DNA from: a virus
Length of the DNA: 29,198 nucleotides
Reading direction: 5' to 3' (one strand)
IMG/VR virus record: IMGVR_UViG_3300021952_000030
Span: 1 to 29,198 of that record
Shown here piece after piece: positions 21,595 to 29,184 of this stretch. The notes under the pieces were generated by a model. That model was not told where the DNA came from. It saw only the letters and a list, made by a program, of their open reading frames with translations, and did no database searches. Each line of letters begins with the position of its first letter. Positions within the stretch are counted from its first letter, which is position 1. The position numbers were made by a program, and so were the translations under genes.

Positions 21595-21825
21595 TCAGTT
21601 TGATTGGATTTGAAGTTTTCCGTCGTCCTCCCGAAAGAGGAAGCCAGCGTCCTCTCTCAGCAAGGAATCAAAGGTGCCGAACGTGATGACGATCTTTCCG
21701 GTGCCGTCCTCTTGCAGGATGAAGAACTCGTCCTCCTGGAGAAGGTCACGGCGCAGCACAGGCAGGTCGGTGCCACCGGCTTGACCGGGAAACAGCCTGT
21801 TGAGTGCTATGCCGTTTGCAATCAT
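21595..21825 (-). CDS. Small protein with duplicated RED/QED motif
   Basis: A 76-residue protein whose second half has two similar units: LLQEDEFFILQEDGTGKI and LLREDAGFLFREDDGKLQ. The same motif is in the 151-residue connector candidate. This points to a small beta-hairpin repeat used in virion proteins. It abuts the upstream stop. Function otherwise unknown. Confidence 0.62.
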   Translation of the reverse strand: MIANGIALNRLFPGQAGGTDLPVLRRDLLQEDEFFILQEDGTGKIVITFGTFDSLLREDAGFLFREDDGKLQIQSN

Positions 21826-22086
21826 TTAGCTGCGGGCAAGAAAGGCCACCACGCTGCCGGAAGAAATCTGAAAGCCGGTGATATTGCCGACCAGCGGGAA
21901 CCCAGCCGGGATGGTCTTCGAGGTCCAGGTGCCGCTGATCTGGTAGCCGGTGATCGACGTGAACACCGTCGGCTCAGTCGGGATCAGTGCCGAGTAGTTT
22001 CCGGTCTGGGCCGTCGTGGCGGTCACCAGCGCAAAGCCTTCGCGGCCCATGCTGTACTCGGTAGAGATGTCTGCTTGAACGGCCAT
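21826..22086 (-). CDS. Small beta-rich protein, decoration candidate
   Basis: An 86-residue protein, MAVQADISTEYSMGREGFAL start, then strands through TSITGYQISGTWTSKTIPAG and TGFQISSGSVVAFLA. The SGT-T--IPAG piece resembles the pair at 13554-14282, so it may share a fold. Just after the capsid gene, this is where decoration proteins are often encoded. Leader ATCAAACACA precedes the ATG. Confidence 0.6.
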   Translation of the reverse strand: MAVQADISTEYSMGREGFALVTATTAQTGNYSALIPTEPTVFTSITGYQISGTWTSKTIPAGFPLVGNITGFQISSGSVVAFLARS

Positions 22087-22103
22087 TGTGTTTGATCAGT
22101 AGA

Positions 22104-22133
22104 GGGGGCCCCGGCCCTATTGCCGAGGCCCCC
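22104..22133. terminator. GC-rich hairpin after the capsid/58-residue genes
   Basis: GGGGGCC (22104-22110) pairs with GGCCCCC (22127-22133), with an inner GGC/GCC pair (22113-22115, 22122-22124) and a 6-base loop. It lies 10 bases past the stop of the 58-residue gene and before the next start. No T-run follows on the minus strand, so full termination is unlikely; partial termination or protection of the capsid message is possible. Confidence 0.45.
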
Positions 22134-22143
22134 GGGTTGTCTG

Positions 22144-22320
22144 TTATCCTTTACGAACTTTCGGTGCAACGCTGCCCTGTATCCACAGGATCAGCTTCGT
22201 GCCCTCTGGAATCTTCGCGGTGTTGAAGTCTTCGCGCTGGGCGGCAGCGTCGACTTCGGGACCGGCGACAATCTTAGACTTGCCGCTCTTGTCCACCGAG
22301 ATGGTCGTGGCGATTCTCAT
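22144..22320 (-). CDS. Small protein after the capsid gene
   Basis: A 58-residue ORF, MRIATTISVDKSGKSKIVAG start, TAKIPEGTKLILWIQGS near the end and a basic tail VAPKVRKG. It begins 9 bases past the capsid stop and ends just before the hairpin. Beta-rich; perhaps a small head or decoration protein. Too short for common gene-finding limits. Confidence 0.6.
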   Translation of the reverse strand: MRIATTISVDKSGKSKIVAGPEVDAAAQREDFNTAKIPEGTKLILWIQGSVAPKVRKG

Positions 22321-22329
22321 GGGTCAGCC

Positions 22330-24465
22330 TTAGGCGGTGACGAGAACCTCGGCCTGCGTGGTGTCCGCGGCGGCGGCACCGAACATGATGTCGTAGGACG
22401 CCATGTGGCTGCGGCTCGCCCGGCTGTACCAGACCGACAACAAGCAGCTGAGGCCGTTGTTGGTGGTCACCGTGCGCTGCTCGATGAACTCGCCGGCGAT
22501 CATGCCGACCGGGAGACCGGCGGCGATGGCGATGGAATCAGGGCCGCAGACAAAACCAACGGCGTTGGTCTCGGCAGAGGTCCAGCGGTTGTTCTCGGCG
22601 ATCACATCGAACCCGAACCGGCCGTTGGCGAGCTGGTCGAACCGGCCATCAGGGAAGTAGTTCGCGGCGCCCGAGAACTGCAGTCGGGCCAGGTGGCCAC
22701 CGTCGAGGATCAGGTTCTTCGAGCGGTAGTTCTTGGCGAGCGCCAGGATCGCAGGCAGATCCGAGGTGTCAAAGTTCGCGGCCGTGCCGATCACGGTGGC
22801 GGCGCCGTAGTTGCCGGAGACCATCAGAGCGGTCAGCACGTCGCTGATGCCGTAGGCGAACAGGTCAGCGGAACCCGCGGCCAAGTCGGCCAGGCTGAAG
22901 CCCTGGTTGAGCTCCTGCTGGGTCACGGTGAAGTTCTTCGAGATCTGGTTCACGGTCACCGAGGTGGCCGCCAGCGTGCTGTCGTTGTTGGTCTCCCAGG
23001 AGGTCGGGTTGGTTTGGGCCGCGGTGCCGGTGGTGTACTTCTTCACCTGCACGGTGGCGCGGGGGCGGAGGTTGTCCAGGCCGACGTTGCGGCTGAACGC
23101 GGAGACTAAGGCCAACCGGTTTGCGGCCACGGTGATCACGGCGTCGGCGAGGTAGTCGACCACCAGTCCCGAGGCGAACGTGTTGGCGTTCTGCGGGGCG
23201 TGGATCGCGCTCTGGCGCAGCAGCTCGCTGTGGTTCTGGATCAGCCACGAGCGGCGATCAGCACCGGCCTGCAGCTTCTTGTGGGCCTCGAGCAGCGGAT
23301 TGCCGAGGTTCTCGATGCGGGCCGGGGCGATGGGCTCCGGGGCCGGGGCGGCGGTAGGGACCTTGGCGCTGATGGCAGCGGCAACGGCCTTGGCGACGAT
23401 GCTCTCGATGGACGAGGCATCCAAAGTAGCGGTCGGCGCAGTCGGAGCGGCCGCCACCACGGTGTTGGAATCAGTCATTTTGTGTGGTGTCTGCTGTGAT
23501 GTCGGCGCGGTTGTCGCGCCATCTGCGGCAGCGGAAGTGCTGGCCGTAGAAATCTTGTCTTCGGGCTCGGAGAGCTCTTGTTCCTGGTCGATCTGGGCGG
23601 CCAGCGCCTTAAACCAGTCACGGCCGGCGGCACCGCCCCAAAGGTTGGCGGCCACGTCGGCCGGGGTGTCGGCTTCGGCATCGAGGAAGCGCTCATTGCG
23701 AGCCCACCAAGCCACAGCCTTCTTCACCTTCTCAACGCTGGGCTCTTCGCCCTTGGCCATGTTGCGGGCCTCGATCACGGTGGCCTCCTCGAGGCCGTCG
23801 CCACCGAGGCCGGCTTCGTATTGACGAATGCCGCGCTCGAGGTTGCGAACTACAGTCGGAGGCGCCGTGCGAGTAACCGCACGCGGATGCCAGCAGGCAG
23901 CCATTGCAAGTGTTTCAGTCATACAGTCAGCCAGGCCAAAACTCACAGCTTCCTGGGCGGTGAACCAGGTCTCTGCCGTCATCAAAGATCGGATTTGGGC
24001 CACCGGCTTTCCGGTGCATTTTGCGTAGATACCGGCAAGCACCTCGGCGTGTTGATCCAATGCACCAGCCATCTTGCGCATATCGTCGGCCGTACCGGCA
24101 ACCATGCCGGACGGGTCGTGAATCATGAAGAGCGCCGCATCGGCGATCTCAACGGTGTCTCCAGCCAGAGCGATGATCGAAGCGATTGATGCCGCGATGC
24201 CGACCACCCGGGTGGTCACCTGCGCATTACGGCCGCGCAGCATATTGTAGATGGCTAGACCGTCCCAGACGTTGCCGCCGGGGCTGTTGATCTCGACCAC
24301 CAAGGGCCCGGGGCCCACAGACTGCAGAGCATCGGAGAAGGCCTTGGCCGAAACACCAGAGCCACCGAACCAGTCCTCGCCGATCTGGTCGAAGATCTGG
24401 ATCATGGCGGGCTCAGTCGCCGCCGCTCGGGGCTGGTAGGAAAGCCAGTTTGTGACCTTGGTCAT
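22330..24465 (-). CDS. Fused ClpP-like head protease and major capsid protein
   Basis: A 711-residue chain. Residues 20-185 are a ClpP-like (S14) protease: INSPGGNVWDG at 60-69, nucleophile S93 in GIAASIAS, H116 in FMIHDPSG, and a third position near E165 in ETWFTAQEAVSFGLAD. Residues 205-295 form a helical domain with WWARNERF and LWGGAAGRDW. Residues 296-380 are Ala/Pro/Thr-rich, with a short helix at 351-368, a scaffold-like delta region. Residues about 430-711 are an HK97-type capsid domain (ENNRWTSAETNAVGFVCGP, then the C-terminal MASYDIMFGAA). Lambda keeps C and E separate; here no stop lies between. Start overlaps the portal stop (ATGA). Confidence 0.85.
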   Translation of the reverse strand: MTKVTNWLSYQPRAAATEPAMIQIFDQIGEDWFGGSGVSAKAFSDALQSVGPGPLVVEINSPGGNVWDGLAIYNMLRGRNAQVTTRVVGIAASIASIIALAGDTVEIADAALFMIHDPSGMVAGTADDMRKMAGALDQHAEVLAGIYAKCTGKPVAQIRSLMTAETWFTAQEAVSFGLADCMTETLAMAACWHPRAVTRTAPPTVVRNLERGIRQYEAGLGGDGLEEATVIEARNMAKGEEPSVEKVKKAVAWWARNERFLDAEADTPADVAANLWGGAAGRDWFKALAAQIDQEQELSEPEDKISTASTSAAADGATTAPTSQQTPHKMTDSNTVVAAAPTAPTATLDASSIESIVAKAVAAAISAKVPTAAPAPEPIAPARIENLGNPLLEAHKKLQAGADRRSWLIQNHSELLRQSAIHAPQNANTFASGLVVDYLADAVITVAANRLALVSAFSRNVGLDNLRPRATVQVKKYTTGTAAQTNPTSWETNNDSTLAATSVTVNQISKNFTVTQQELNQGFSLADLAAGSADLFAYGISDVLTALMVSGNYGAATVIGTAANFDTSDLPAILALAKNYRSKNLILDGGHLARLQFSGAANYFPDGRFDQLANGRFGFDVIAENNRWTSAETNAVGFVCGPDSIAIAAGLPVGMIAGEFIEQRTVTTNNGLSCLLSVWYSRASRSHMASYDIMFGAAAADTTQAEVLVTA
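23476..23478 (-). promoter_or_regulatory. Possible internal start for scaffold-capsid product
   Basis: Met330 of the fusion is preceded by GACACCACACAAA, the same A/C-rich leader as stand-alone genes here (GATCACACA at 5282, AAACACA at 22086). A start here would give a 382-residue scaffold-plus-capsid protein without the protease, the way lambda makes Nu3 inside C. It is the strongest leader-like context inside the ORF that I noticed. Confidence 0.45.
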
Positions 24466-25997
24466 GTCGTCTTCGATCTAGGTTTCCGCTTTTTCGGCGC
24501 CTTGGCAATAACCTGCTGACTAGGTTCAGCCGGGATTTCTTCAGGCATGGCGCCGGTGGGCTCAACCTCGGGCGTCGGCTCGGCCGGTTCCGGCGCGATT
24601 GGGAGCTTCTGGGCGGTCGAGATCTCGGAGACGTCGATGCCGTACTTCAGGGCCAGATCCCGGATGTGCTTGGCCTGCTGCGCCTTGGCCTCAAGGGCCG
24701 AGCGCCAGTCGATGCCGCGGGCGCCGTAAATCTCGTCGTAGGTCGTCACACCGGCCTCGAGCTCGGCGAGCTGGGCGGCCGAGTTGCGGCCGACGTCGAC
24801 ATTGGGGGCCCGGGGCGCCTGGATCGCCACCTCGTACCAGTCGTCCGGCGAATCCTGCAGGCTAAGATCGACGCGGATGGCGTATTCCATCACATACTCC
24901 CAGATCCGACGAGCGGCCGAGGCCATCACCTGGTGCCGGCTGCGGAACCAGACCGACGACATATCGAGAGCGCCGCGGTACACGGTGCCCTGCATTCCCT
25001 CGGGGAAAACCAGAACGTAGGGGATGCCAACACCGGCGCAGACCTTCTCGGTGAGCTGGCGCCAATATTCCCGCATATTGACGTTGGGGCGGTCGGCTTG
25101 AAACTGCTCGAACTCGTCGCCGCTCTTGAGCACCTTGACGGTCGAACCGAAAACATTCTCGTAGTAGGTCTGTGCCGTGCCCTGTGAACCAGCCACGCCG
25201 GAGCGCAGGCTGGTGGCCTGCACCTCGCCGGAGGCCGTCTTGATGACCTGAGCCACGCTCGAGGCGAGCTTGCAGCTTTCCATCTCGAGCTTCTGCAGGT
25301 CGTCGAGATCGTGCAGGTCGTTGATCACGCACGCCACGAACGGCAGGCCGCGGAGCTGGCCGGCACGCTGGGCCTCGTAGATGTGGATGATCGAGTCGGA
25401 CGAGATAGAGCGGATGTCCTGGAGCTGGCCCTGCTGCGATTCCTGCCCGATGTAGTAGGACAAGGCCCGGCCGGTCTTGGTGTCGAACCGTACGCCATCG
25501 AACACGTCGACGTCGCTCTCCTTGCCATTCGGGGTGGCCACCTGCTGCGGCTCGATGAGCTGCAGCCGGGGGCGCCCGGAGTCGCCCTTAGTCAGGAGGA
25601 TAAAGGATTCGCCGTCGTAGAACCACCCGCGGGCAGCCAATGACATCAGGGTGCCGAACGATTGCCGGCTGCCGATGTCCGGGTAACGGCACCAGGTATC
25701 CCACCAGCGCTTCGCCCGGAGGTTCCAGTCGGGGTCAGAGCTAGCCGGCTGCACCGAGAAATTGCTGCCGACGGTGTAGTTCTCGAACAGGTCACCGAGG
25801 CGGTTCATCACCGCGTTGTTCTGCTCGAAGAACCGGCTTTTCCGCACGATCTGCTGCCGGGTCGAGGCCGTGACATCGAACCGGACCGAGGTGTAGGACG
25901 TATCGAGGAACGAACGGCGGATTGAGTTGGCAGCTCCCTCGTAACGATCAACGGGCTGTGACCTGAGCCTCTGCAGGATGTTGGCGAAGATTCCCAT
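24462..25997 (-). CDS. Portal protein, lambda family
   Basis: A 511-residue protein. The opening with RRSFLDTSYTSVRFDVTAST, then QQIVRKSRFFEQNNAVMNRLGDLFENYTVG, and the middle RARRWWDTWCRYPDIGSRQS-like segment match lambda-type portals (gpB family). The C-terminal 60 residues are Pro/Glu-rich, then basic (KAPKKRKPRSK). Twelve copies form the ring through which DNA enters the head. Its position between connector-like gene and protease-capsid fusion is the standard one. The ATG shares bases with the preceding stop (TGATG). Confidence 0.9.
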   Translation of the reverse strand: MGIFANILQRLRSQPVDRYEGAANSIRRSFLDTSYTSVRFDVTASTRQQIVRKSRFFEQNNAVMNRLGDLFENYTVGSNFSVQPASSDPDWNLRAKRWWDTWCRYPDIGSRQSFGTLMSLAARGWFYDGESFILLTKGDSGRPRLQLIEPQQVATPNGKESDVDVFDGVRFDTKTGRALSYYIGQESQQGQLQDIRSISSDSIIHIYEAQRAGQLRGLPFVACVINDLHDLDDLQKLEMESCKLASSVAQVIKTASGEVQATSLRSGVAGSQGTAQTYYENVFGSTVKVLKSGDEFEQFQADRPNVNMREYWRQLTEKVCAGVGIPYVLVFPEGMQGTVYRGALDMSSVWFRSRHQVMASAARRIWEYVMEYAIRVDLSLQDSPDDWYEVAIQAPRAPNVDVGRNSAAQLAELEAGVTTYDEIYGARGIDWRSALEAKAQQAKHIRDLALKYGIDVSEISTAQKLPIAPEPAEPTPEVEPTGAMPEEIPAEPSQQVIAKAPKKRKPRSKTT

Positions 25998-26440
25998 CAG
26001 GTGATTCCCGTTCTAAAGGTGCCTTCGCGTCGGAAGTTTGAAAAGTCACCGCCGTAGGACGTGGCCGCGATCAGCACCACGGCCATCAGCTTGTTGTAGA
26101 TCTGGGCGTCGGTCGGGTTGGAGATGCCATCCTGGCCGAGGTAATACACGGCCAGATCGTAGTCGTTCAGCAGGCTTTCCCACATCTCGACCATTTCGGA
26201 AGGCGTCGGGCCGCCCTTGCCGGGCTCGGCGAACTCGACCGACACATCCGAGGATGACGTCGACCGGACAACCTGGCCGGACTCAATGACCGACGATGCC
26301 GCGATGGACTTGGCTGACAAGGCAGCCAGAAGCGTCGAACCTCCGAGGGCCGAGTAAACGGCCCGCAGGTAGGAGCGCTTGATGGCAACGGTGAACGTGA
26401 ACACCCGGCGGGAGAATGCATCTTCCGGGTGCCGGTGCAA
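25997..26440 (-). CDS. gpW-position head-joining protein candidate
   Basis: A 147-residue protein between the large terminase and portal, the place of lambda gpW. A helical first part (KRSYLRAVYSALGGSTLLAAL) is followed by a strand pair with SGQVVRSTSSSDVSVEF and then a helix with SEMVEMWESLLNDYD, an order like gpW-type proteins. The C-terminal half is an added helix and tail. The frame begins at TTG (26440); a GTG 12 codons in is the alternative. No good ribosome site is visible for either. Confidence 0.55.
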   Translation of the reverse strand: MHRHPEDAFSRRVFTFTVAIKRSYLRAVYSALGGSTLLAALSAKSIAASSVIESGQVVRSTSSSDVSVEFAEPGKGGPTPSEMVEMWESLLNDYDLAVYYLGQDGISNPTDAQIYNKLMAVVLIAATSYGGDFSNFRREGTFRTGIT

Positions 26441-26455
26441 TAGGTTAGCAGAGCA

Positions 26456-28303
26456 TCATGTTTCGGCAGCCTGCACCAGGTCGTTCCAAAGCATTACCAT
26501 GGCGAGCTGCATGATCTCGCAGTCGTGCAGGTGGTCCGGCCATTTCTGGTTGCGCTTGGTCCAGACGTGCTTGATCCGGCCGGCACGGTTGGCCACCGGC
26601 CGGAGCTGGTGGCTATCAAGGTGGCGCCAATACAGCTCCTGGTCGGCCAGGTAGGCGCCTTCGGCCTCGAGCACAGGAGGCGTCGGGCAGACGCCCCATT
26701 CCCGGTCGATGTCGCCCTTGCGCAGGCGGGAGAGCATATCGCGCAGGTGCTCGGTGTCGAACACTAGGAGGGGCTGTACCACGTCGGTGCGCATCGAGGA
26801 TGACGTCGACAGGCCGAACGGGTGCACCGTGCCGCTCTGGGCTGTGAACCGGGCGCCGGTCTCCCGGCCCTTGAGCGGCAACCATCCGATGATCATGGGC
26901 TTGCGCAGGCCCCCTTCGGGCGGGTACCGGAGGCCGCACGGGTAGGTTATCGGGTTGGATGTGATCGTCGAATAGGCACCACAAGCATCATAAACCGCCT
27001 GTGTATTAAAGCCTGAGTCGATGCCGACATCCATGTCGTGCACCTCGAGCGCGATCTGCACCCGACGGAGCGCTGCGAAGTCGTCGGCATGGCCCGCGGC
27101 AATCAATGTGGAGTTGCCGTCCTTCCATTCCCGGCACACCCACCACAGGAACGGCGCCACGGCCTGCACGTCGGCGGTCAGATACCGGCGGCCGCCGTCG
27201 AGCTTCACCTCGACCGATGTTTCCGGGCGTTCCTGCTGCACGTCCTGCTGTTCCCATGGCTCGGCCAGATTTCCATTGATGAATCCCTGCAGGCCGCCCA
27301 TCGACTGCTTGGCCTCGATGAAAGCCACGGCGAGGTGGCCCCAGGTGCATTTCCGGTCGGGGCTGTAGAGGCTGGAAAGATGGTAGGAGCGCACGCCGGG
27401 CAGCGCCCCGGGATTCTCCGGGATCCACCGGCCATGGCGCAGCGCTGCCACCTTGTGGGCGTCGGTGATTTTTCCCTGGCAGAGCTGGCAGACGTAATGC
27501 GCCGAGGCCCGGATCTTCGAGAGGTCGTGCTTGCCGTCCTCGGTCTTGTGGTCCTCCCAGGTCACCTGGCGCCACTCCAGTCGGATGTATTCCCGGCAGT
27601 GCGGGCACGGCAGGTAGAACCGCCGCTGATCGCCGCGGAGGAAGCGCTGCCAGATACGCCCCTCGACCACGGTCGGCGTCGAGGTCATAAATGCCTTCGA
27701 CGATGAGAACGATTTGAGGCGCTGCTCAGCCAGGTCGAGTGCGTCGGCTTCCTTGGCCGTGGCCTCGGCGAACTTGTCCACCTCGTCGGCGATCAGCACC
27801 CGCACCGGGCGGCTGGCCAGGTTGGCCGGGCTGTTGGATCCAACAAAGGTCAGTGTCGACCGGGTGAAGTTCTGCTCTAGGTTGGTGATCTTGTCTGCCT
27901 CGGCCGGGAAGCATTCCAACATGGCCGGGCTGTCCTCGAGCATTGGGAGCCACCGACTCTTCGAGAATGATCGAGCTAGGTTCTCGGTCGGCATCAGCCA
28001 CAGGGCCGGGCTCGGCTCGTTGGCAATCAGCCAGGCCAGGCCGGCCATCAGCGTGGTCGTCTTCGAGGTCTGCGATCCCCAGCAGAGCGTCACCTCGGAC
28101 ACGCTGGTGTCTTTCCAGCATTCCATTGGCTCCCGGGTGTACGGCCGAACCGAGGTGCTGAATGGGCCCGGGTGCTCGGTCTGCCTGGCGGTCAGCCGGA
28201 GGTTGGCCTCGGACCATTCGACGACGGTCTGCACCGGGGTCGGCTTGTAGAGGTTCCTCCGGTAGTCCAGCAGGTTGCGCTGGAGGTCGGTCAGGCTTTC
28301 CAT
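26456..28303 (-). CDS. Terminase large subunit, GpA family
   Basis: A 615-residue packaging motor-nuclease. The ATPase has Walker A WGSQTSKT (75-82) in the GpA form and Walker B VRVLIADE (167-174). A zinc-ribbon insert has C233-P-H-C236 and C272-Q-L-C275. The nuclease part offers D378 (LTADVQ), D429 (VGIDSGFN) and D594 (HLHDCEIMQLAM) as its metal-binding acids. GpA-type terminases cut at cos or a similar defined site and pump DNA into the head through the portal. It overlaps the small subunit gene by 13 bases. Length is usual for the family. Confidence 0.94.
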   Translation of the reverse strand: MESLTDLQRNLLDYRRNLYKPTPVQTVVEWSEANLRLTARQTEHPGPFSTSVRPYTREPMECWKDTSVSEVTLCWGSQTSKTTTLMAGLAWLIANEPSPALWLMPTENLARSFSKSRWLPMLEDSPAMLECFPAEADKITNLEQNFTRSTLTFVGSNSPANLASRPVRVLIADEVDKFAEATAKEADALDLAEQRLKSFSSSKAFMTSTPTVVEGRIWQRFLRGDQRRFYLPCPHCREYIRLEWRQVTWEDHKTEDGKHDLSKIRASAHYVCQLCQGKITDAHKVAALRHGRWIPENPGALPGVRSYHLSSLYSPDRKCTWGHLAVAFIEAKQSMGGLQGFINGNLAEPWEQQDVQQERPETSVEVKLDGGRRYLTADVQAVAPFLWWVCREWKDGNSTLIAAGHADDFAALRRVQIALEVHDMDVGIDSGFNTQAVYDACGAYSTITSNPITYPCGLRYPPEGGLRKPMIIGWLPLKGRETGARFTAQSGTVHPFGLSTSSSMRTDVVQPLLVFDTEHLRDMLSRLRKGDIDREWGVCPTPPVLEAEGAYLADQELYWRHLDSHQLRPVANRAGRIKHVWTKRNQKWPDHLHDCEIMQLAMVMLWNDLVQAAET

Positions 28304-28920
28304 GGGTCGGTATTGTGAAGGGTTTTTAGCGCCACCTCTTGCACCCAGCGGGACAGCTCCCGCTCGGCGTGCTCGGGATCGTGCGGTGCGATACGGCCGG
28401 AGAGCTGCTTGGGCATGGCTTTGAGAAGGGATGACACGGCGCCGTCGTGCTCCTGCATGACCTTGCGCACCCAGTCGCCGGAGACCAAGCGCCGCTCCTT
28501 CTCGGCCTGGGCGATCACTTCGTCCCGAGATGACGTCAGGTTCTTTGCCGCGGTGGCGTGGATGGCCACCAGGCGGGCTGCATCGGCCCGGCGGCCGCGG
28601 AGGGCCTGCACCGCCAGATCGTAGGCCGCCCGCTCGATCTCCTTCTGCCTTTCGTAGGCGCCCTGCGGCGAGTCCGTGGCCGCGGTTGCGGTGTCGACAG
28701 GCTGCGCTGCTTCCTCGGGCCTGTAGGGGCCTTCCTGCTCGATGGCGGTGTCTTCTTGCTCCGAGGCAGTAGGCGGGATGTTCCTGGCCCGGGCCCGCAC
28801 GTTCTTTTGGCGCCAGGCGTCGGCGGCTTCTGCGCTGTCGAGCGGCATCCCGCGGGCGACAAGCTGGGTGACGTAGCCTGAGGTCAGGCCCGAGTGCATT
28901 CGGTATTCCTTCTGGGTCAT
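28291..28920 (-). CDS. Terminase small subunit, Nu1-like
   Basis: A 209-residue protein. Residues 1-40 are a helix-turn-helix of the Nu1 type: TQKEYRMHSGLTSGYVTQLV, then RGMPLDSAEAADAWR. A linker of Pro/Glu/Ala is followed by a long coiled region (YERQKEIERAAYDLAVQALR, then RADAARLVAIHATAAKNLT), and the C-terminus probably binds the large subunit. It would recognise the packaging site, plausibly near the window ends 250 bases away. It overlaps the small upstream ORF (ATGA). Confidence 0.82.
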   Translation of the reverse strand: MTQKEYRMHSGLTSGYVTQLVARGMPLDSAEAADAWRQKNVRARARNIPPTASEQEDTAIEQEGPYRPEEAAQPVDTATAATDSPQGAYERQKEIERAAYDLAVQALRGRRADAARLVAIHATAAKNLTSSRDEVIAQAEKERRLVSGDWVRKVMQEHDGAVSSLLKAMPKQLSGRIAPHDPEHAERELSRWVQEVALKTLHNTDPWKA

Positions 28921-29141
28921 GGCTTCAAGGCGTTGCGGATCTCGTCAGGCATCATCGAATCAGGCAGCGTGGCTGCGTACTGCAGCGCCCGGAACACGCC
29001 GTCCCGGCGGCTGTCGCGCTCGTTGGGCACGCAATAGGCCACAAGCTGCTCGGGCGGGGTGCCACGTTTCATCAAACGAATGAACCACGCGGTGTTCGCC
29101 AGGCCGTACTGGTCGATCAAGAACTTTATGTGCTGTGGCAT
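28917..29141 (-). CDS. Small protein ahead of the terminase genes
   Basis: A 74-residue protein, MPQHIKFLIDQYGLANTAWF start, basic and helical, with RRDGVFRALQYAATL. It is the first gene of the packaging module and overlaps the small terminase start. It may be a DNA-binding or endonuclease accessory, but no HNH or other motif is present. The ATG follows an A-rich leader within 8 bases of a possible -10 box. Confidence 0.62.
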   Translation of the reverse strand: MPQHIKFLIDQYGLANTAWFIRLMKRGTPPEQLVAYCVPNERDSRRDGVFRALQYAATLPDSMMPDEIRNALKP

Positions 29142-29148
29142 CTTTTTT

Positions 29149-29177
29149 ATTGTATTGTCGACTTACTCGCTCGGGAA
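29149..29177 (-). promoter_or_regulatory. Possible promoter at the right end
   Basis: On the minus strand TACAAT (29149-29154) is a good -10 and TTCCCG (29172-29177) a weak -35 at 17-base spacing. Only AAAAAAG separates the -10 from the ATG at 29141, so the message would be nearly leaderless. It would serve the packaging and head genes once the ends are joined or from the right end of linear DNA. Confidence 0.35.
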
Positions 29178-29184
29178 GGAAGGG

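Noticed and set aside
22120-23109. Plus-strand open frame of 329 codons opposite the capsid gene
   Set aside because: The minus strand encodes an obvious capsid domain; the plus frame is low-complexity Gly/Arg/Val and has no leader or partner gene.
26249-26810. 16-base repeat CGAGGATGACGTCGAC at 26249-26264 and 26795-26810, containing a GACGTC palindrome
   Set aside because: Both copies encode the same Ser-Thr-Ser-Ser-Ser string with the same codons in two different genes; two copies are too few to call a signal.
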